Below the pieces are notes generated by a model, which was given only the letters and a program-made list of their open reading frames with translations, was not told where the DNA came from and did not search any database. Both the position numbers and the translations under genes were made by a program. Shown here one piece after another: positions 26,294 to 34,074 of a stretch of 64,000 bases of DNA. Origin of the DNA: Clostridia bacterium (GTDB lineage: Bacteria; Bacillota; Clostridia; TANB77; CAG-508). The stretch covers positions 1 through 64,000 of the forward strand of contig CAADUZ010000001.1 of the NCBI GenBank assembly GCA_900752335.1, given 5' to 3'. The number at the start of each line of letters is the position of its first letter. The first letter of the stretch is position 1.

Positions 26294-26842
26294 TCATATT
26301 ATACTATCTTGCAATTTCATTGCTTGTTTTATAAGTTCTTTTATTTCATACATATTATATTCATATTTTACTTCTATCCTATATAATGGAATATTTACTT
26401 GTTTAAATAATTGATTTATAAATTCGTCTCTTTTTTTTACATTTTCTCTTTTATGACTATAATCGTCTAATTCTATACAAGCTACTATTCCACAATTTTT
26501 ATTATTTACTATTGTATAGTCTATACTTCGTGATTTAATTTTATTTCTATCAACATTATTATTGTCTTTAACTTGTATTATTCTTTCCAAATTAACTTGT
26601 GAGAAAATTGATAAATTTAATTCATCAGTTATTTCTTTCAATTTTCTATAGAATATTAATTCTGTTCTAGTCATTACATATCCCTTGGTGGTATAGTTAG
26701 ACAAACTATTATCTGTTTTACTTTGTTTACCATTATTTCGTGGTGTGGCTAATATTATAATAAATATTATAATCGGAGTCATTACTATTCCAAATAATAT
26801 TATAAAGAGTATAAATGAAAATATAAAATATATAATCCCCAT
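26294..26842 (-). CDS. DUF2726-domain membrane-anchored protein
   Basis: The 182-residue protein has a strongly hydrophobic N-terminus (about 3-32) and a DUF2726 domain. The domain begins MTRTELIFYRKLKEI and continues SQVNLERII, KSRSIDYTIVN, VACIELDDYSHKRENVKKRDEFINQLFKQVNIPLYRI. The ELDD-SH-R-RD pattern resembles the PD-(D/E)XK/Vsr-type nuclease fold, so a nuclease-like role is possible but unproven. Confidence 0.75.
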   Translation of the reverse strand: MGIIYFIFSFILFIILFGIVMTPIIIFIIILATPRNNGKQSKTDNSLSNYTTKGYVMTRTELIFYRKLKEITDELNLSIFSQVNLERIIQVKDNNNVDRNKIKSRSIDYTIVNNKNCGIVACIELDDYSHKRENVKKRDEFINQLFKQVNIPLYRIEVKYEYNMYEIKELIKQAMKLQDSII

Positions 26843-26885
26843 TTTTTTACCTTCCTTTGTTTATTACTTTATTCATACATATAAT

Positions 26886-27080
26886 TTATTTTATTAACTC
26901 ATATCTTTTAAATATAGTAATTATCATGCTATATACTAATTTCTTTCCCAATAATTCTCTAAATTTTGTTGTTTTATTTCTGCCTTCATTTCTCAACTTT
27001 TCTAATTCTTTTCCTAAATTGTCATATTCTGTTAATATATCTGCAAGTGCTTTTTCAAATCTTTCTAATCTATCCATCAT
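26886..27080 (-). CDS. Small coiled-coil protein
   Basis: The 64-residue protein (63 if the second Met is used) has a heptad-like helix FEKALADILTEYDNLGKELEKLRNEGR (in pieces, about 7-34) and a basic tail. AAGGAG sits 5 bases before the ATG, which supports a real gene. I do not recognise the family. It is upstream of the DUF2726 gene by 43 bp and may be co-transcribed. Confidence 0.55.
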   Translation of the reverse strand: MMDRLERFEKALADILTEYDNLGKELEKLRNEGRNKTTKFRELLGKKLVYSMIITIFKRYELIK

Positions 27081-27263
27081 TTATTCTCCTTATATTAGTA
27101 AACTGTACTTATTTAACTATTTTGTAAAATATTATATATGAAAACTAATTTAATTTCAATATCATATGCGAAGTGGTTAAAGTATTAAATGTAGATTGTC
27201 AAATATATGTCACACTTTATCGACAAATATACAATAAAACATGCAATAAAATACAAACTTTTG

Positions 27264-27292
27264 TTTACTTTTATCCTATAACGTGCTATACT
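27264..27292 (+). promoter_or_regulatory. Promoter of the MazF-like gene
   Basis: TTTACT (27264-27269), 17 bases, TATACT (27287-27292), then about 20 bases to the start with GAGGTGAG as ribosome site. The short leader leaves no space for an antitoxin gene upstream. Confidence 0.6.
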
Positions 27293-27312
27293 TTAGAAAG
27301 TGAGGTGAGACT

Positions 27313-27798
27313 ATGAATTATGAAATTCACAACAATATTGTAGAAGCCGAAAATTTATTAAGTAGTATACATAATGTTGATGCAATTCAATTTTCAGAAT
27401 GGATTAGAGAAAAGTCAAATTTAAGATATAATGGTAATCTACCTAAATTTCCAATATATAATAATTTTATCTACTGGTGTAATCTTGGTATAAATATTGG
27501 AAGTGAACAAAATAAATTAAGACCTGTTTTAATATTAAGAAGCTCTAAAAATTCTCCTATCTGTACTATTCTTCCTCTAACAACTAAAAGATTACAAGAT
27601 GGTTTTTGGTTTCATATTGATTTAGAAGAAATCGACTCTACTGTTTTAGTTGAGCAATTAAAGGTTGTTAGTAAAATAAGAATTACAAATCCTTATAGAA
27701 AAAAGGGAAGTTTAGTTACAATTTCATTAGATGATTGGAATAAAATTAATTCACAACTTGAAGAGCTATATAGGTTAAGACCATTAAAAGATGAATAA
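27313..27798 (+). CDS. PemK/MazF-like endoribonuclease-type protein
   Basis: The 161-residue protein has a ~50-residue helical N-terminal extension and a MazF/PemK SH3-like barrel: IYWCNLGINIGSEQNKLRPVLILRSS, TILPLTTKR, then VLVEQLKVVSKIRI. The RPV, PLT and EQ motifs are those of sequence-specific mRNA interferases. It has its own sigma-A promoter. No antitoxin gene is adjacent. Its N-terminal extension may be self-inhibitory, or the partner may lie elsewhere. It is followed within 30 bp by two small RNA transcription units. Confidence 0.78.
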   Translation: MNYEIHNNIVEAENLLSSIHNVDAIQFSEWIREKSNLRYNGNLPKFPIYNNFIYWCNLGINIGSEQNKLRPVLILRSSKNSPICTILPLTTKRLQDGFWFHIDLEEIDSTVLVEQLKVVSKIRITNPYRKKGSLVTISLDDWNKINSQLEELYRLRPLKDE

Positions 27799-27813
27799 AA
27801 TTCCGAATTCTGC

Positions 27814-27843
27814 TTGACTTTCTGTCATTAAATAGTTTATAAT
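27814..27843 (+). promoter_or_regulatory. Promoter of the first small RNA
   Basis: TTGACT (27814-27819), 18-base spacer, TATAAT (27838-27843). This near-consensus promoter points into a 75-base unit that has a terminator but no ribosome site or ORF. Confidence 0.7.
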
Positions 27844-27849
27844 TAAGTC

Positions 27850-27923
27850 AATAAAACATTAGTGTCCGTTCTGAAAAGAACGTTAATCATTATAATCCGA
27901 TAGTCGAAAGACTATCGTTTTTT
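27850..27923 (+). ncRNA. Candidate small RNA, copy 1
   Basis: The expected start is near 27850. Order: box ACATTAGTGTCC (27856-27867); hairpin GTTCT-GAAA-AGAAC (27868-27881); box GTTAATCATTATAATCCGA (27882-27900); terminator CGATAGTC-GAAA-GACTATCG then TTTTTT (27898-27923). TAGTG of the first box can pair with CATTA of the second, enclosing the hairpin. No start codon with a ribosome site is present. A second copy with the same boxes follows at 27988. I do not recognise a known RNA class. Confidence 0.6.
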
Positions 27924-27987
27924 ATTAACTTCATTCTGCCCACGGATAATTATGCATATAATTTAGAATTCTCTATATACTATTATT

Positions 27988-28070
27988 ACATTAGTGTCCA
28001 TAGTTTTTATACTATGTTAGTCATTAATATCGGAGAAAATCTAAAATATTGATTTTCTCCATTTTATTTT
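27988..28070 (+). ncRNA. Candidate small RNA, copy 2
   Basis: TATACT (27976-27981) is a -10 for a start at about 27988; the -35 is weak. Order as in copy 1: ACATTAGTGTCC (27988-27999); hairpin CATAGT/ACTATG (27999-28016); GTTAGTCATTAATATCGG (28016-28033); terminator GGAGAAAATC/GATTTTCTCC then ATTTTATTTT. The boxes are conserved while the hairpin and terminator stems have different bases with kept pairing. The outer helix ATTAGTG/CATTAAT forms 7 pairs here. This pattern indicates a structured RNA. Confidence 0.58.
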
Positions 28071-28104
28071 CTGTGGTTATACCTCAACTATTGACATTGA
28101 GACC

Positions 28105-28130
28105 AAAAAAATAGTACCTCATAGGGTACT
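28105..28130 (-). terminator. tRNA operon terminator
   Basis: AGTACC/GGTACT stem starting a few bases after the CCA end of tRNA-Phe, followed by ATTTTTTT on the minus strand. The A tract on the other side makes it usable from both directions. Confidence 0.75.
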
Positions 28131-28135
28131 TTTTT

Positions 28136-28211
28136 TGGTGCCTCGAACGGGAATCGAACCAGTGACACAGGGATTTTCAGTCCCTTGCTCTACCAACTGA
28201 GCTATCGAGGC
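28136..28211 (-). tRNA. tRNA-Phe (GAA)
   Basis: A 76-nt cloverleaf: acceptor GCCTCGA/TCGAGGC, D-arm TAGCTCAGTTGGTAGAGC, anticodon loop CTGAAAA with anticodon GAA, T-arm GGTTCGATTCC, and encoded CCA. Third gene of the Val-Asp-Phe operon. Confidence 0.97.
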
Positions 28212-28256
28212 GTATGTGTAATATTTTCTATATATCCAATTTTGCTAATATAAAAA

Positions 28257-28333
28257 TGGCGACCCGGAACGGGCTCGAACCGTCGACCTCTAGCGTGACA
28301 GGCTAGCGTTCTAACCAACTGAACTACCGGGCC
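28257..28333 (-). tRNA. tRNA-Asp (GTC)
   Basis: A 77-nt cloverleaf: acceptor GGCCCGG/CCGGGTC, D-arm TAGTTCAGTTGGTTAGAAC, anticodon loop CTGTCAC with anticodon GTC, T-arm GGTTCGAGCCC, encoded CCA. Confidence 0.97.
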
Positions 28334-28354
28334 GTATAGGAAATAATAAAAAAA

Positions 28355-28430
28355 TGGTGGGCGCAATAGGGCTCGAACCTATGACCTCCTGCTTGTAAGG
28401 CAGATGCTCTCCCAGCTGAGCTATGCGCCC
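28355..28430 (-). tRNA. tRNA-Val (TAC)
   Basis: A 76-nt cloverleaf: acceptor GGGCGCA/TGCGCCC, D-arm TAGCTCAGCTGGGAGAGC, anticodon loop CTTACAA with anticodon TAC, T-arm GGTTCGAGCCC, encoded CCA. First gene of the operon. Confidence 0.97.
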
Positions 28431-28449
28431 ATTTTCCTTCGACTTGTTT

Positions 28450-28478
28450 AGTATACTAAATTTTTTTGTCTTTGTCAA
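28450..28478 (-). promoter_or_regulatory. tRNA operon promoter
   Basis: The minus strand has TTGACA (28478-28473), 17 bases, TATACT (28455-28450), ending about 20 bases before tRNA-Val. This consensus-strength promoter suits a stable-RNA operon. Confidence 0.78.
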
Positions 28479-28517
28479 CACATTTTACAAAATTTTTTAT
28501 ATATTTTTTTAATGTCT

Positions 28518-28597
28518 GTCCCCTTGTTTCAGTTTTGGAACAGAGGGACGTACATTTTGTTTCAAATTTGGAACAAAATGTGTGTCCCCTTGTTTCA
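28518..28597 (-). repeat. Hairpin repeat (composite), glmU 3' side
   Basis: Two hairpins in tandem. GTCCCCTTGTTTC (28518-28530) pairs with GGAACAGAGGGAC (28537-28549). GGGACGTACATTTTG (from 28545) pairs with the segment ending GTGTGTCCC at 28588. The direct repeat TGTCCCCTTGTTTCAGTTT occurs at both ends (28517 and 28583). It belongs to the same family as the elements at 31532 and 43652 and lies just after the glmU stop, where it can act as terminator. Confidence 0.75.
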
Positions 28598-28609
28598 GTT
28601 TGTTTTAGA

Positions 28610-29872
28610 TTATTTTTTGTTCCATTCTTCTTTGTTTGTTTGTCTTTGTCTTGCTATTGCTAATGCATAGTCTGGAACGTCATCTGTTATTGTTGATCCC
28701 GCTGCCACAAATGTTTCGTTTCCAAGTGTTACTGGTGCAACTAAATTTGTATTTGAGCCTATGAATGAGTGGTTTCCTATTATCGTTTTGCTTTTATGTA
28801 GTCCATCATAGTTACATGTTATTGTTCCACAACCTATGTTGCATTTTTCTCCTATTTCGCAATCTCCCATATATGATAAATGTGGCACTTTTGTTCCTTC
28901 TCCGATTATTGCTTTTTTTATTTCTACAAAGCTTCCTATTTTTACTTTATTTGCTAATCTGCAGCCTTCACGAATATATGAATTTGGTCCTATTTCGCAA
29001 TCTTCCCCTATTTCTACGTCTGATTTTATTATTGTGTTTGGGTGAATTACTGTGTCCATTCCTATTTTCACACCATCATATATGTATGTTGTATTTATGT
29101 CTTCTATGGTTACACCATTTTTCATAAGTTCTGTGTTTACTCTCATTTGTAATACTTTTGTAAGCATTTCTAACTGAATTCTATCATTTACACCAAGTAT
29201 TTCTGTGTTGTCTTCTACAACTACAGCTCCTGTTTTTAATCCTTTTTTGTTCATTATTCCTATTACGTCTGTTATGTAATATTCTCCTTGCGCATTGTTT
29301 GGTTTAAGTTCTTCTAATGCTGCAAGTAATTCTTCTATGTCAAAACAATATATTCCTGCGTTTATCTCTTTTATTTCTTTTTGATCATCTGTTGTATCTT
29401 TTTCTTCTACTATTGCTGATACGTTTCCGCCTTCATCTCTTATTATTCTTCCATAGCCATATGGGTTGTCATATATAGCTGTTAGAAGGGTTGCATATTC
29501 TTTATTTTCTATGCTTTTTTCTAATAATTTATTTAATGTTTCTGGTCTTAATAGTGGTACATCGCCATTTAAGACAAGTACTCTACCCTTTTTTCCTTGC
29601 AAGTATTCTTTTGCTTGTAATACAGCATGCCCAGTTCCTAGCATGTCATCTTGATATGCATATTTTACAGTATCTCCTAATACTGCCATTACTTCTTCTT
29701 TTTGATATCCAACTACTGCTACAATGTCACTTACGCCTGCGTTTTCCGCATTTTCGACTGCTCTTTTTACTATTTCTTTTCCATATATTTTTTGTACTAA
29801 TTTCGATTTTTTTGATTTCATTCTAGTACCTTTTCCTGCTGCCATTACAATCGCCATAATATTTTCTTTCAT
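28610..29872 (-). CDS. glmU: Bifunctional UDP-GlcNAc pyrophosphorylase / GlcN-1-P acetyltransferase
   Basis: The 420-residue enzyme has an N-terminal nucleotidyltransferase (MAAGKGTRMKSKKSK, LGTGHAV, LNGDVPLLR, NAGIYCF). The C-terminal left-handed beta-helix runs from about residue 245 to the end (hexapeptides such as IGEDCEIGPNSYI) with the catalytic His in KVPHLSYMGD. It makes UDP-GlcNAc for peptidoglycan. It is about 30 residues shorter than typical GlmU at the C-terminal tail. The ATG at 29872 follows AAAGGAAG; an upstream in-frame TTG is part of the ribosome site. Confidence 0.93.
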   Translation of the reverse strand: MKENIMAIVMAAGKGTRMKSKKSKLVQKIYGKEIVKRAVENAENAGVSDIVAVVGYQKEEVMAVLGDTVKYAYQDDMLGTGHAVLQAKEYLQGKKGRVLVLNGDVPLLRPETLNKLLEKSIENKEYATLLTAIYDNPYGYGRIIRDEGGNVSAIVEEKDTTDDQKEIKEINAGIYCFDIEELLAALEELKPNNAQGEYYITDVIGIMNKKGLKTGAVVVEDNTEILGVNDRIQLEMLTKVLQMRVNTELMKNGVTIEDINTTYIYDGVKIGMDTVIHPNTIIKSDVEIGEDCEIGPNSYIREGCRLANKVKIGSFVEIKKAIIGEGTKVPHLSYMGDCEIGEKCNIGCGTITCNYDGLHKSKTIIGNHSFIGSNTNLVAPVTLGNETFVAAGSTITDDVPDYALAIARQRQTNKEEWNKK

Positions 29873-29968
29873 ATTTCTACTTCCTTTCAAGTATATTTTA
29901 TGTTCCTATACAAGGAATGTTATCATTTTATCATAATAATTTTTTTTTTGCAAATTTTCAATATTTTG

Positions 29969-29998
29969 TCATAACTTAAATTTCTTTTAATATACATT
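29969..29998 (+). promoter_or_regulatory. Possible sigma-E-type promoter of spoIVA
   Basis: TCATAAC (29969-29975), 15 bases, TATACATT (29991-29998) resembles the mother-cell sigma-E consensus (ATA-centred -35, CATACA-T -10). spoIVA is a sigma-E gene in Bacillus. The match is partial in the -35. Confidence 0.4.
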
Positions 29999-30042
29999 AA
30001 ATAAAGTTTAGTACAAACATTTTTAAGGAGGTTATATATTTA

Positions 30043-31524
30043 ATGGAGGAGAATTTAAAATTATATCAAGATATAGCTAATCGTACTCAAGGAGATATAT
30101 ATGTTGGAGTAGTTGGTCCTGTAAGAACTGGTAAGTCTACATTTATAAAGCGTTTTATGGATCTACTCGTTATACCAAATATTGATAATGAATATAAGCG
30201 TGAAAGAGCAAGGGATGAGCTTCCTCAAAGTGCTGGTGGCAGAACCATTATGACTACGGAACCAAAATTTGTACCTAATGAAGCTGTTGAAATTACTATT
30301 GGAAATAATTTAAAGCTTAAAACTCGCTTGGTTGACTGTGTTGGATATCTTGTAAATAATGCTATTGGCTATTTAGAAGACGATATGCCTAGAATGGTTA
30401 AAACACCTTGGTTTGAAGAAGAAATTCCTTTTGAAGAAGCAGCAGAAATTGGAACTAAAAAAGTTATTGAAGAGCATTCAACTATTGGAATTTTAGTTAC
30501 AACAGACGGAAGCATTACAGACATTCCAAGAGAAGACTATATTGATGCAGAAGAAAGAGTAGTACGAGAACTAAAGGAATTAAATAAACCATTTGTAATA
30601 GTATTAAATTCAGATGACCCATTTTCAGATTACACTAAAAATTTAGCAAAAGAATTAGAGGAAAAATATCAAACTGCGGTTATCCCAACAGACTGTTCAA
30701 GACTTGATATGGAAGATATAAGCGATATTTTTGGAAAAATCCTATATGAATTTCCAATAGAAAAAATGAACATTAATTTTCCAAAATGGGTAGATGGCTT
30801 ATCTGATTCGCATTGGTTAAAGGAAGAATTGTATAATGAAATTAAAGACGCATTTACAAATATTCGTATTTTAAAACAGGTGGACTCTGGAATAGTCAAA
30901 TTACAAGGCACCAAGATAATTAAAAGCACAATAATTAGCGAAATAAAACTTGGCGAAGGTACTGTAAACATTACAATAAATTTATATGACGAACTATTTT
31001 ATAAGGTACTTACAGAAATATCTGGTGTTGAAATTAATAATGAAGGAGATTTATTCTCTACAATTACCAATTTGGCAGAAACTAAAAAAGAATATGATAA
31101 AATTTCAAACGCATTAGAAGAAGTAAAAGCAACAGGATATGGAATAGTTACACCATCTATCGACGAGTTAATATTAGATGAACCTGAAATAATTAAGCAA
31201 GGCAGTCGATTTGGCGTTAAACTTCGTGCACGTGCTCCATCAATTCACTTAATAAAAGCAGAAATAGAAACTGAAGTATCTCCAATAGTTGGAAGTGAAA
31301 AACAGTCTGAAGAATTAGTAAATTACTTGCTTTCTAACTTTGAAGATGACCCAGCAAAAATTTGGGAATCAAATATATTTGGAAGGAGCTTACATGAACT
31401 TGTAAATGAAGGATTACAAACAAAACTTGCAAAAATGCCTGTAGATGCTCAAAGCAAGTTACAAGAAACATTAGAAAGAATTGTAAATGAAGGAAGTGGC
31501 GGACTAATCTGCATTATTCTATAA
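30043..31524 (+). CDS. spoIVA: Stage IV sporulation protein A (spore coat basement ATPase)
   Basis: The 493-residue protein has the TRAFAC-type P-loop VGPVRTGKST at about 24-33, the SpoIVA-specific RARDELPQSAGGRTIMTTEPKFVPNEA, the Walker B-like RLVDCVGY, and the Gly-Leu-Ile C-terminus used for docking (GGLICIIL). It polymerises around the forespore using ATP and anchors the coat. The length matches Bacillus SpoIVA (~492). It proves this genome retains late sporulation genes. It stands alone, with a hairpin repeat directly after its stop. Confidence 0.96.
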   Translation: MEENLKLYQDIANRTQGDIYVGVVGPVRTGKSTFIKRFMDLLVIPNIDNEYKRERARDELPQSAGGRTIMTTEPKFVPNEAVEITIGNNLKLKTRLVDCVGYLVNNAIGYLEDDMPRMVKTPWFEEEIPFEEAAEIGTKKVIEEHSTIGILVTTDGSITDIPREDYIDAEERVVRELKELNKPFVIVLNSDDPFSDYTKNLAKELEEKYQTAVIPTDCSRLDMEDISDIFGKILYEFPIEKMNINFPKWVDGLSDSHWLKEELYNEIKDAFTNIRILKQVDSGIVKLQGTKIIKSTIISEIKLGEGTVNITINLYDELFYKVLTEISGVEINNEGDLFSTITNLAETKKEYDKISNALEEVKATGYGIVTPSIDELILDEPEIIKQGSRFGVKLRARAPSIHLIKAEIETEVSPIVGSEKQSEELVNYLLSNFEDDPAKIWESNIFGRSLHELVNEGLQTKLAKMPVDAQSKLQETLERIVNEGSGGLICIIL

Positions 31525-31531
31525 GTTTTTT

Positions 31532-31591
31532 GAAACAAGGGGACACACATTTTGTTCCAAAAATGGAACAGAATGTGTGTCCCCTTGTTTC
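31532..31591. repeat. Hairpin repeat between spoIVA and its convergent neighbour
   Basis: A 60-bp element: 27-nt arms beginning GAAACAAGGGGACACACA (31532) and ending GTGTGTCCCCTTGTTTC (31591), with one GU position and loop AAAAAT. It begins 8 bases after the spoIVA stop and ends 3 bases before the stop of the opposite gene. It probably serves as bidirectional terminator. Confidence 0.85.
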
Positions 31592-31593
31592 AA

Positions 31594-32259
31594 TTAATCC
31601 ATTCTTTTATATGAGAAAGTGTATATTCCCTCTACACCCCATAATGCACTTTGTGAAGCTTTTGTTGTTTCTAATCTTAATTCAATAGAGTTGTCATTTA
31701 AGGTTATTGTACCATTACCACTTGTGCCCCAATTATCTGTATAAGTAAATGTTCCGGTATTGCCTTCCAAGTTCACTACTATATCATCTAATTTTCCTTC
31801 TCTTTGTGTTGGTGCAGGACTTGTTAATATAAAGTCAAAACTTATTGTGTTTTGAAAATATTTATCTACGTCTAGCTCCACAATATTAGTATTTGCTTCA
31901 GACTGCATTTCTGCTTCAAATTCTGTATCAGAAATCATGTTGTCTTCTCTTCTATCCATTATGCTGTCTATTCTTTCTGCATTCATATATGCTTCTTCAC
32001 TAATGTACCATTCTCCTACATAATTTGTTGTGTTTGTATTTGTTTTATTAGTGTTTGGATTAATTTCTTCATTTACATTATTTTGATTAGCTACTTCATT
32101 TGTCACCTTATTTGCTACGTCATTTGCATCTGGCATATCTGCTATGTTGCTACTTCCCGCTTCATTTAAATTTTTATTTGCATCCCAAATTGCATATCCA
32201 AATATTGCTGCTATTATTAAAACAATTAATATAAATATAATAATATTTGCTTTTTTCAT
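31594..32259 (-). CDS. Membrane-anchored protein, unknown
   Basis: The 221-residue protein has an N-terminal signal-anchor (about 3-23), an Asn-rich spacer (about 30-75, NEEINPNTNKTNTNTTN) and a C-terminal beta domain starting YVGEWYISEEAYM. The domain ends TFTYTDNWGTSGNGTITL and YTFSYKRMD and resembles small lipocalin-like or DUF-type beta barrels. The family is not recognised. The start at 32259 has GGAGG 5 bases upstream. Confidence 0.55.
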   Translation of the reverse strand: MKKANIIIFILIVLIIAAIFGYAIWDANKNLNEAGSSNIADMPDANDVANKVTNEVANQNNVNEEINPNTNKTNTNTTNYVGEWYISEEAYMNAERIDSIMDRREDNMISDTEFEAEMQSEANTNIVELDVDKYFQNTISFDFILTSPAPTQREGKLDDIVVNLEGNTGTFTYTDNWGTSGNGTITLNDNSIELRLETTKASQSALWGVEGIYTFSYKRMD

Positions 32260-32393
32260 AATAACCTCCATACCATTTAATTTTGAAATTAGTATATCAT
32301 AAAGTTATAAAAAATACTATATTTTTTTGTTTTTATACATATTTTATTTGTTTTTGGAAAATATATACTAAATAAATTTATTAGGAGATATAC

Positions 32394-34073
32394 ATGAAAT
32401 TAGTTGATACTTTTAAGAAAATATTTTTTCCAATAGAAGAGCCAAAACATGATTTCTCTCTTCCTGCTGAAAATGCAGAAATGCCTAACGCAAACGACGA
32501 TACCCTCGACGTAAAAAACATATTTCCTAGCATTGACGTAAATATGGAATATATAAAAGTAAAATATAATTTATTGATAAATAGCGACATTATTTTACGT
32601 GAATTTTTGCTTACTGCAAGGAACAAACAATACAGAGCTTTTCTTCTTTTTATTGATGGCATGACTGATATGAATTTAGTGAATGATTATGTATTAAAAC
32701 CGCTAATGTTAAAAAATAGTGCAAATTCTTTTGAAGGTAACCAAAATCAAGTGATTTCTGAAGCCGTAACAAATAATATTACTGTAAGAAAAGTAAAAAA
32801 ATTCAATATCAAAGAATATATTTTGAATTCTTTGCTCCCACAAAATAATGTAAAGGTCCAAAAAGAATTTAATGAAATTTTTTCTAGCGTTAATTCTGGA
32901 AATTGTATGCTTTTTATTGATACTTTAGATATCGCATTTGATATAGACGTGAAAGGCTTCAAAACCAGATCAATTAATAAGCCGGAAAATGAAGTGGTTT
33001 TGCGAGGTCCACAAGAAGCTTTTGTAGAAAATATACGTACAAATACTTCTCTTATTAGGCGTATTATTAATAACGAAAATCTGATTATGGAAAATATACG
33101 AATTGGAAAAGTAAGTAAAACTGCTTGTGCTATTTGCTATATGAAAAATATTGCAAATGACGATTTAGTTGCAGAAGTAAAGTTTAGGCTTAACAATATA
33201 AATATTGATTATTTGGTTTCTTCTGGCGAATTGGAGCAGCTTATCGAAGATAATTCTAAATATAGCCTTCCTCAAATGATTTCAACCGAAAGACCAGATA
33301 AAACCGCCACATATCTTTTAGAAGGTAGAGTTGCAATTATTGTAAATGGAAGTCCATATGCATTAATACTTCCAGCTGTATTTATTGATTTTTTGGAATC
33401 TTCTGAAGATAAGAACATAAAATTTCAGTTTGCTAATCTGTTAAAAATAATAAGAATTGCAGCCTATTTAATAACATTGCTTCTACCTGGAGTTTACGTT
33501 GCAATAACTAGCTTCCATTTAGAGTTTATCCCTACAGAATTGTTATTTGCTATTGTTGCTTCCCGTGCTTCTGTTCCATTTTCTATCATTTTTGAAATTA
33601 TAATAATGGAACTATCTTTTGAGCTTATACGAGAAGCTGGCTTAAGAGTACCTAGTCCCATAGGACCTACTATTGGTATTATTGGTGCTTTAATTATTGG
33701 TCAAGCTGCTGTAGATGCCGGAATTGTTAGCCCTATTTTAATAATTATTGTTGCTATAACAGGTATTACTTCTTTTGCAATTCCAGACTATTACCTGGCT
33801 TTTCATTGTAGAGTTTGGCGATTTGTATATATTATTCTAGGATATTTAGCAGGCCTACTTGGTATTGCCTTTGCATCTTTTGCTTATCTGCTTATAGCAG
33901 CTAAAGTTCAGTCATTTGGTGTATCATATTTAGAACCATATATTCCTTCAAAAGGCAAAGCTTCTAATGGATTTTTTGATAAGCCTATATGGAAGCGAGA
34001 AAAACGAGATTCTTTTCTTGATACTAAAAAAGAAGATAAACAAGAACATATAAGTATGAAATGGAGATATTAA
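32394..34073 (+). CDS. gerAA: Spore germinant receptor subunit A
   Basis: The 559-residue protein has a ~330-residue N-terminal soluble domain and a C-terminal membrane domain with about five helices. The GerA motifs are VKYNLLINSDIILREF, RGPQEAFVENIRTNTSLIRRI, VGKVSKT-like IGKVSKTACAICYMKNIA, LPGVYVAITSFHLEFIPTELL and SPIGPTIGIIGALIIGQAAVDAGIVSPI. It forms the germinant-sensing channel complex in the spore inner membrane. The ribosome site is AGGAGA. It is first gene of gerAA-AB-AC plus a small fourth gene. Confidence 0.95.
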   Translation: MKLVDTFKKIFFPIEEPKHDFSLPAENAEMPNANDDTLDVKNIFPSIDVNMEYIKVKYNLLINSDIILREFLLTARNKQYRAFLLFIDGMTDMNLVNDYVLKPLMLKNSANSFEGNQNQVISEAVTNNITVRKVKKFNIKEYILNSLLPQNNVKVQKEFNEIFSSVNSGNCMLFIDTLDIAFDIDVKGFKTRSINKPENEVVLRGPQEAFVENIRTNTSLIRRIINNENLIMENIRIGKVSKTACAICYMKNIANDDLVAEVKFRLNNINIDYLVSSGELEQLIEDNSKYSLPQMISTERPDKTATYLLEGRVAIIVNGSPYALILPAVFIDFLESSEDKNIKFQFANLLKIIRIAAYLITLLLPGVYVAITSFHLEFIPTELLFAIVASRASVPFSIIFEIIIMELSFELIREAGLRVPSPIGPTIGIIGALIIGQAAVDAGIVSPILIIIVAITGITSFAIPDYYLAFHCRVWRFVYIILGYLAGLLGIAFASFAYLLIAAKVQSFGVSYLEPYIPSKGKASNGFFDKPIWKREKRDSFLDTKKEDKQEHISMKWRY

Positions 34074-34074
34074 A

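Noticed and set aside
27844..28070. CRISPR-like or type III toxin-antitoxin repeat array
   Set aside because: Only two units 132 bp apart, each with its own promoter element and terminator, and located after the toxin-like gene; this is not an array.
32285..32393. Sigma-G promoter for the ger operon
   Set aside because: GTATA and AATACTA occur but with a 16-base spacing and other equally weak matches nearby; not strong enough to list.
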